Assembly: GCA_030151005.1 (NCBI GenBank)
Contig: JASLES010000032.1
Location: forward strand, 1 to 24,939
Direction: 5' to 3'
Length of the DNA stretch: 24,939 bases
DNA from: Silvimonas sp.
GTDB lineage: Bacteria > Pseudomonadota > Gammaproteobacteria > Burkholderiales > Chitinibacteraceae
The position numbers and the translations under genes were made by a program. The notes below the pieces were generated by a model. That model was not told the DNA's origin, did no database searches, and saw only the letters and a list, made by a program, of their open reading frames with translations. Of the stretch, positions 22,579 to 24,939 are shown piece by piece (the first letter of the stretch is position 1; each line of letters opens with the position of its first letter).

Positions 22579-23307
22579 TTAAGCGGCGACGAACTTCGCC
22601 ACTTCTTCAGAACCGCCAATCAGCTTGCCGTTCACGAAGACTTGCGGTGCGGTCATGGTGCCAGACACGGCGCCCAGTACCTTGCCACGGACCTTGTTAT
22701 CCAGTGGCACTTCAACGAACTCGTAACCCGCTGCGGTCAGTTGTTCCTTGGCCTTGGCGCAGAAAGCGCAGCCGACCTTGGAGAAAACCACCACTTGATC
22801 CGGCTTCTTCGCGCTCGGGGCAATGTAGTTAAGCATGGTGTCGGCGTCGGACACTTCAAACGGATCGCCTTCTTTTTCCGGCTCGATGAACATCTTTTGC
22901 ACCACGCCGTCTTTCACCAGCATGGAATAACGCCAGCTGCGCTTGCCGAAACCCAGGTTGGCCTTGTCGACCAGTTGGCCCATGCCTTCAGTGAACTCAC
23001 CGTTGCCGTCCGGCACCATTACGATGTTTTGCGCTTCTTGATCCTTGGCCCATTCATTCATGACAAAGGTATCGTTCACGGATACACACAAAATGCTGTC
23101 AACGCCGTTTGCACGGAAAACCGGTGCCAGTTCGTTGTAGCGCGGCAGGTGGGTGGAAGAACATGTTGGGGTGAACGCGCCCGGCAGCGAGAACAGCACC
23201 ACGGTCTTGCCTTTGAACAGGTCGTCGGTGGTCACGTTTTTCCATTCGTTGTTTTCACGAACACGGAAAGTGACGTTGGGAACGCGTTGGCCTTCACGAG
23301 ATTGCAT
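22579..23307 (-). CDS. Hybrid peroxiredoxin-glutaredoxin (Prx5-Grx fusion) peroxidase
   Basis: This 242-residue cytoplasmic peroxidase fuses an atypical Prx5 domain (about 1-165) to a glutaredoxin domain (about 170-242). The peroxidatic cysteine is Cys49 in PGAFTPTCSS, and the Grx active site is CAFC (Cys180, Cys183). These positions coincide with those of the Haemophilus influenzae hybrid Prx5 (49, 180, 183), and the length is nearly the same (241). The enzyme reduces hydrogen peroxide and alkyl hydroperoxides with glutathione, the fused Grx regenerating the Prx in cis. The Grx motif CAFC replaces the common CPYC. AAGGAG sits eight bases before the ATG at 23307; the frame extends 40 residues further but without a start signal. 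A terminator follows, then the Lpd-like gene. Upstream lie a dyad at 23403-23421 and a motif shared with the Lpd-like gene. Confidence 0.95.
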   Translation of the reverse strand: MQSREGQRVPNVTFRVRENNEWKNVTTDDLFKGKTVVLFSLPGAFTPTCSSTHLPRYNELAPVFRANGVDSILCVSVNDTFVMNEWAKDQEAQNIVMVPDGNGEFTEGMGQLVDKANLGFGKRSWRYSMLVKDGVVQKMFIEPEKEGDPFEVSDADTMLNYIAPSAKKPDQVVVFSKVGCAFCAKAKEQLTAAGYEFVEVPLDNKVRGKVLGAVSGTMTAPQVFVNGKLIGGSEEVAKFVAA

Positions 23308-23402
23308 AGTGATTACTCCTTGCTGGTCGGTTGTGTTGTTTGATGCGATGGGTGGAGTATGCCGATGCCCGATTGATTGATCCAATTTATTGTTACAAAC
23401 AA

Positions 23403-23421
23403 ATCGATAGAAAATATCGAT
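23403..23421. promoter_or_regulatory. Perfect dyad upstream of the Prx-Grx gene (candidate operator)
   Basis: ATCGATA (23403-23409) and TATCGAT (23415-23421) flank GAAAA, about 96 bases before the start codon in an AT-rich stretch. It does not fit the OxyR consensus (ATAG..CTAT spacing) when aligned on its centre, so the binding protein is unknown. Confidence 0.4.
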
Positions 23422-23561
23422 TATCAATCAGCCATAGCGTATTGCTATCCCCCATCGCCACCCCAATTCAATCAACCAGTGTGACAACGCGCGCGCTGCC
23501 AGAGTGCCAGACATAAGCACACCCGCCGCCGGAACAAAGCGGCTTGTAGCAAGGCGTTCAT

Positions 23562-24398
23562 TCAGCGCTGAATAGAACCGGGTTCAGAACCGGGTTCCAT
23601 CGCGGGCAAGGTGGTCAGCCAGGTGAGCAGCGCGGCCAGTACTTCCTGGCGGTAAGGCTCGGGTTCGTTAAAGAGCTCGTGATAAAGCGCGGGGAACTCG
23701 TGCAACGTCACCATGCCGGGGGGGGCAGCAGCCGCAAATTCACGGCTGCCCGCCGGGTCCACCAGTTCGTCATCGCCGGCCACCAGCAAGAGTGTGGGTA
23801 CCACCAGATCATGCACCTCTGTCAGCACACGATTTCCCGTGCCCAGCAGAAAATGCGCCAGTCGGGGTGTCATGCGGGCATGGCGTAGCGGGTCAAGCAG
23901 AAAGGCCTGCCCTACAGCAGGATCGTGCGAGAGTTTGTGATTGGGAAACTTGCGGCGCATGGGCATGCGCGGCACGGTGTGCGCCAGCGCCCAGGCCAGC
24001 GCGTGCAACGGTTTGCCCAGCCAGGTCCGCAGCGCGGGTGAGCTGAGGATCAATCCGGAAGGTTGCACCCATTTGCCGGTGACCGCCGCCGCTGCGACCA
24101 GGCCCCCCATGCTGTGGCCCAGTAACAAGGGCTTGAAACCTAATTCCGCTTCAAATGCGTTGTACTGCGTACGCAGATCATCCAGCAGCATATTGGCGTG
24201 CAACAAAGACCCGCGCGCGCCAGGGCTGTTGCCGTGACCGTAATGGTCGTAAATGCGCACGGCAAACCCATGCTGGTTGAACCAGCGCGCGACATGTTCA
24301 TAACGCCCGCCATGCTCGCCCAGACCGTGGGCAATCATGATGGCTTTACGGGCATGGACCACCGGCCAGTTGTACTGATAGAGCGTGTGTGAGGTCAT
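23562..24398 (-). CDS. Alpha/beta hydrolase, monoacylglycerol lipase / lysophospholipase type (S33)
   Basis: This 278-residue serine hydrolase of the Hydrolase_4 family shows the lipase landmarks: the oxyanion-region HGLGEHGGRY (24-33), YDHYGHGNSPGARG with the conserved HG.S, and the nucleophile elbow GHSMGG with Ser96. Asp214 (GDDELVDPAGS) and His240 (LYHELFNEP) would complete the triad. Members cleave monoacylglycerols or lysophospholipids. There is no signal peptide, so it is probably cytoplasmic. The short C-terminus repeats EPGSEPGS, from a small tandem duplication in the DNA. I placed the start at 24398 because upstream in-frame sequence (to 24476) derives from REP-like DNA and does not resemble the family. 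No Shine-Dalgarno precedes this ATG, but TACAAT lies at -12 to -7, so the mRNA may be leaderless. No terminator was found after it. Confidence 0.88.
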   Translation of the reverse strand: MTSHTLYQYNWPVVHARKAIMIAHGLGEHGGRYEHVARWFNQHGFAVRIYDHYGHGNSPGARGSLLHANMLLDDLRTQYNAFEAELGFKPLLLGHSMGGLVAAAAVTGKWVQPSGLILSSPALRTWLGKPLHALAWALAHTVPRMPMRRKFPNHKLSHDPAVGQAFLLDPLRHARMTPRLAHFLLGTGNRVLTEVHDLVVPTLLLVAGDDELVDPAGSREFAAAAPPGMVTLHEFPALYHELFNEPEPYRQEVLAALLTWLTTLPAMEPGSEPGSIQR

Positions 24399-24404
24399 GC
24401 GGTG

Positions 24405-24410
24405 ATTGTA
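24405..24410 (-). promoter_or_regulatory. Candidate -10 giving a leaderless hydrolase mRNA
   Basis: TACAAT (five of six to TATAAT) on the minus strand ends seven bases before the A of the ATG at 24398, putting the predicted transcript start on the start codon. The -35 is poor (TTATGT at 18 bases). Confidence 0.35.
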
Positions 24411-24549
24411 GCCAAACGACCAGGCTGCACATAACCCGGATGAAGCTTGCGCCAACCAGAAAAACCCGAGGGGCAACAGATGGCGGTTAGAGCGGGGTCG
24501 GCATGAATCCGGGTGGCCACTATCGGCAAGTTCTTGCGGTCATTGCCGT

Positions 24550-24582
24550 CCCGGATTCCCGCTTCGCTTCATCCGGGCTACG
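24550..24582 (+). repeat. REP-like palindrome
   Basis: CCCGGATTCCC and ATCCGGGCTACG surround GCTTCGCTTC, the same unit as the pair at 20734-20884. Degraded halves lie at 24429-24445 and near 24497-24512. The 541-base stretch 24399-24939 holds only these units and repeat copy C; no gene is seen. Confidence 0.75.
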
Positions 24583-24587
24583 AGGCT

Positions 24588-24939
24588 GTTGCTGTTGAAG
24601 TTGCTTTTGACGTTCTCTCCCCATTAAAGCCCAGCGCCGAGGGAGTGGAGGGAGACCCCAGGCTCCCGACCGACTGAGGGAAGCCCGGAGGACCGCCAGG
24701 CTGGGGTCGCCTTTCTTTGGTTACTTTCTTTGGGGCCGCCGAGGTGGCGAAGCAAAGAAAGGAACGTGCTCCGGCCACCGCCGGTATCAAAACCACCCGC
24801 GCCGAAGGCGCTAAAAACCACAGCAATATGAACCAGGTCCCCCACCCCGGATTCCCGGCCAGATGGCCTGCATCCGGGCTACGAAGTGGCATCTGCTGGC
24901 AAAGGCCACTTGCAGTGGCCGTACTGGATTCCGGCTCAA
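24588..24939 (+). repeat. Dispersed modular repeat, copy C (cut by window end)
   Basis: Modules in order are GTTGCTGTTG..GTTGCTTTTGAC (24587-24611); the GGGAGACC..AGGCTCCCGACC..AAGCCCGGAGG segment shared with copy B; a hairpin with arms GTTACTTTCTTTG (24720-24732) and CAAAGAAAGGAAC (24753-24765), one mismatch, and a loop enlarged to 20 bases; the GGCCACCG..GGTATCAAA and GCGCTAA boxes; a REP unit (24845-24883) in the place where copies A and B have a different REP; and the last module with arms GGCCACT (24904-24910) and AGTGGCC (24914-24920), then CTGGATTCCGGC. It runs off the window. Confidence 0.82.

Noticed and set aside
23341..23425. OxyR box before the Prx-Grx gene
   Set aside because: The dyad at 23403-23421 does not fit the ATAG-spaced OxyR consensus when centred, so it is reported only as an unknown operator.
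1..24939. CRISPR array, tRNA, rRNA, insertion sequence or prophage
   Set aside because: No regularly spaced direct repeats, no cloverleaf or rRNA-like sequence, no transposase, integrase or phage structural gene was recognised in either strand.

Overview
The window looks like chromosomal DNA from a betaproteobacterium, most likely in the Neisseriales (Chromobacteriaceae/Chitinibacteraceae type). This is inferred from gene content: a class I PHA synthase with thiolase, a peroxiredoxin-glutaredoxin fusion, RdgC, a PonA/MrcA-type PBP1A of 788 residues, HiPIP and EmrAB. Moderately GC-rich coding sequence and short intergenic gaps agree. No 16S or other marker gene is present, so the genus cannot be fixed. 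No tRNA, rRNA, CRISPR array, transposase, phage gene or plasmid gene was seen.

Layout from left to right. Positions 1-344 are a dispersed repeat. Positions 345-4421 (minus strand) hold a 3-mercaptopyruvate-type sulfurtransferase and, upstream of it, the PHA genes phaC and phaA; phaA has its own terminator, so the sulfurtransferase is a separate unit. A divergent 250-bp control region precedes a plus-strand PBP7-type D,D-endopeptidase (4673-5707), which converges on trxC (minus). A second, inverted copy of the repeat fills most of the gap before rdgC. A MarR-type regulator, an outer-membrane factor, emrA and emrB (8045-12769) form one complete tripartite drug-efflux operon. Then come a GNAT acetyltransferase, a small DUF3147-like membrane protein, a ZntB-type transporter (minus), an isoprenylcysteine-methyltransferase-like membrane protein, and a Tat-exported HiPIP. 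The minus-strand block 15931-24398 carries a chemoreceptor, PBP1A, a 68-residue secreted or anchored orphan, an Lpd-like flavoprotein, a Prx-Grx fusion peroxidase and a monoacylglycerol-lipase-like hydrolase. The right end is a third copy of the dispersed repeat plus REP palindromes.

Functional themes are carbon storage (PHA), peptidoglycan remodelling (PBP7-like, PBP1A), thiol/peroxide defence (TrxC, Prx-Grx, Lpd-like, sulfurtransferase), efflux, metal transport and chemotaxis. Most genes are ordinary core genes. The least explained material is non-coding: a modular repeat family in three copies whose hairpins show paired (compensatory) changes, a series of TGCA-centred dyads upstream of phaC at roughly whole helical turns, and one small orphan gene with a near-perfect Shine-Dalgarno. 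I found no clear sign of a new multi-gene defence or biosynthetic system.
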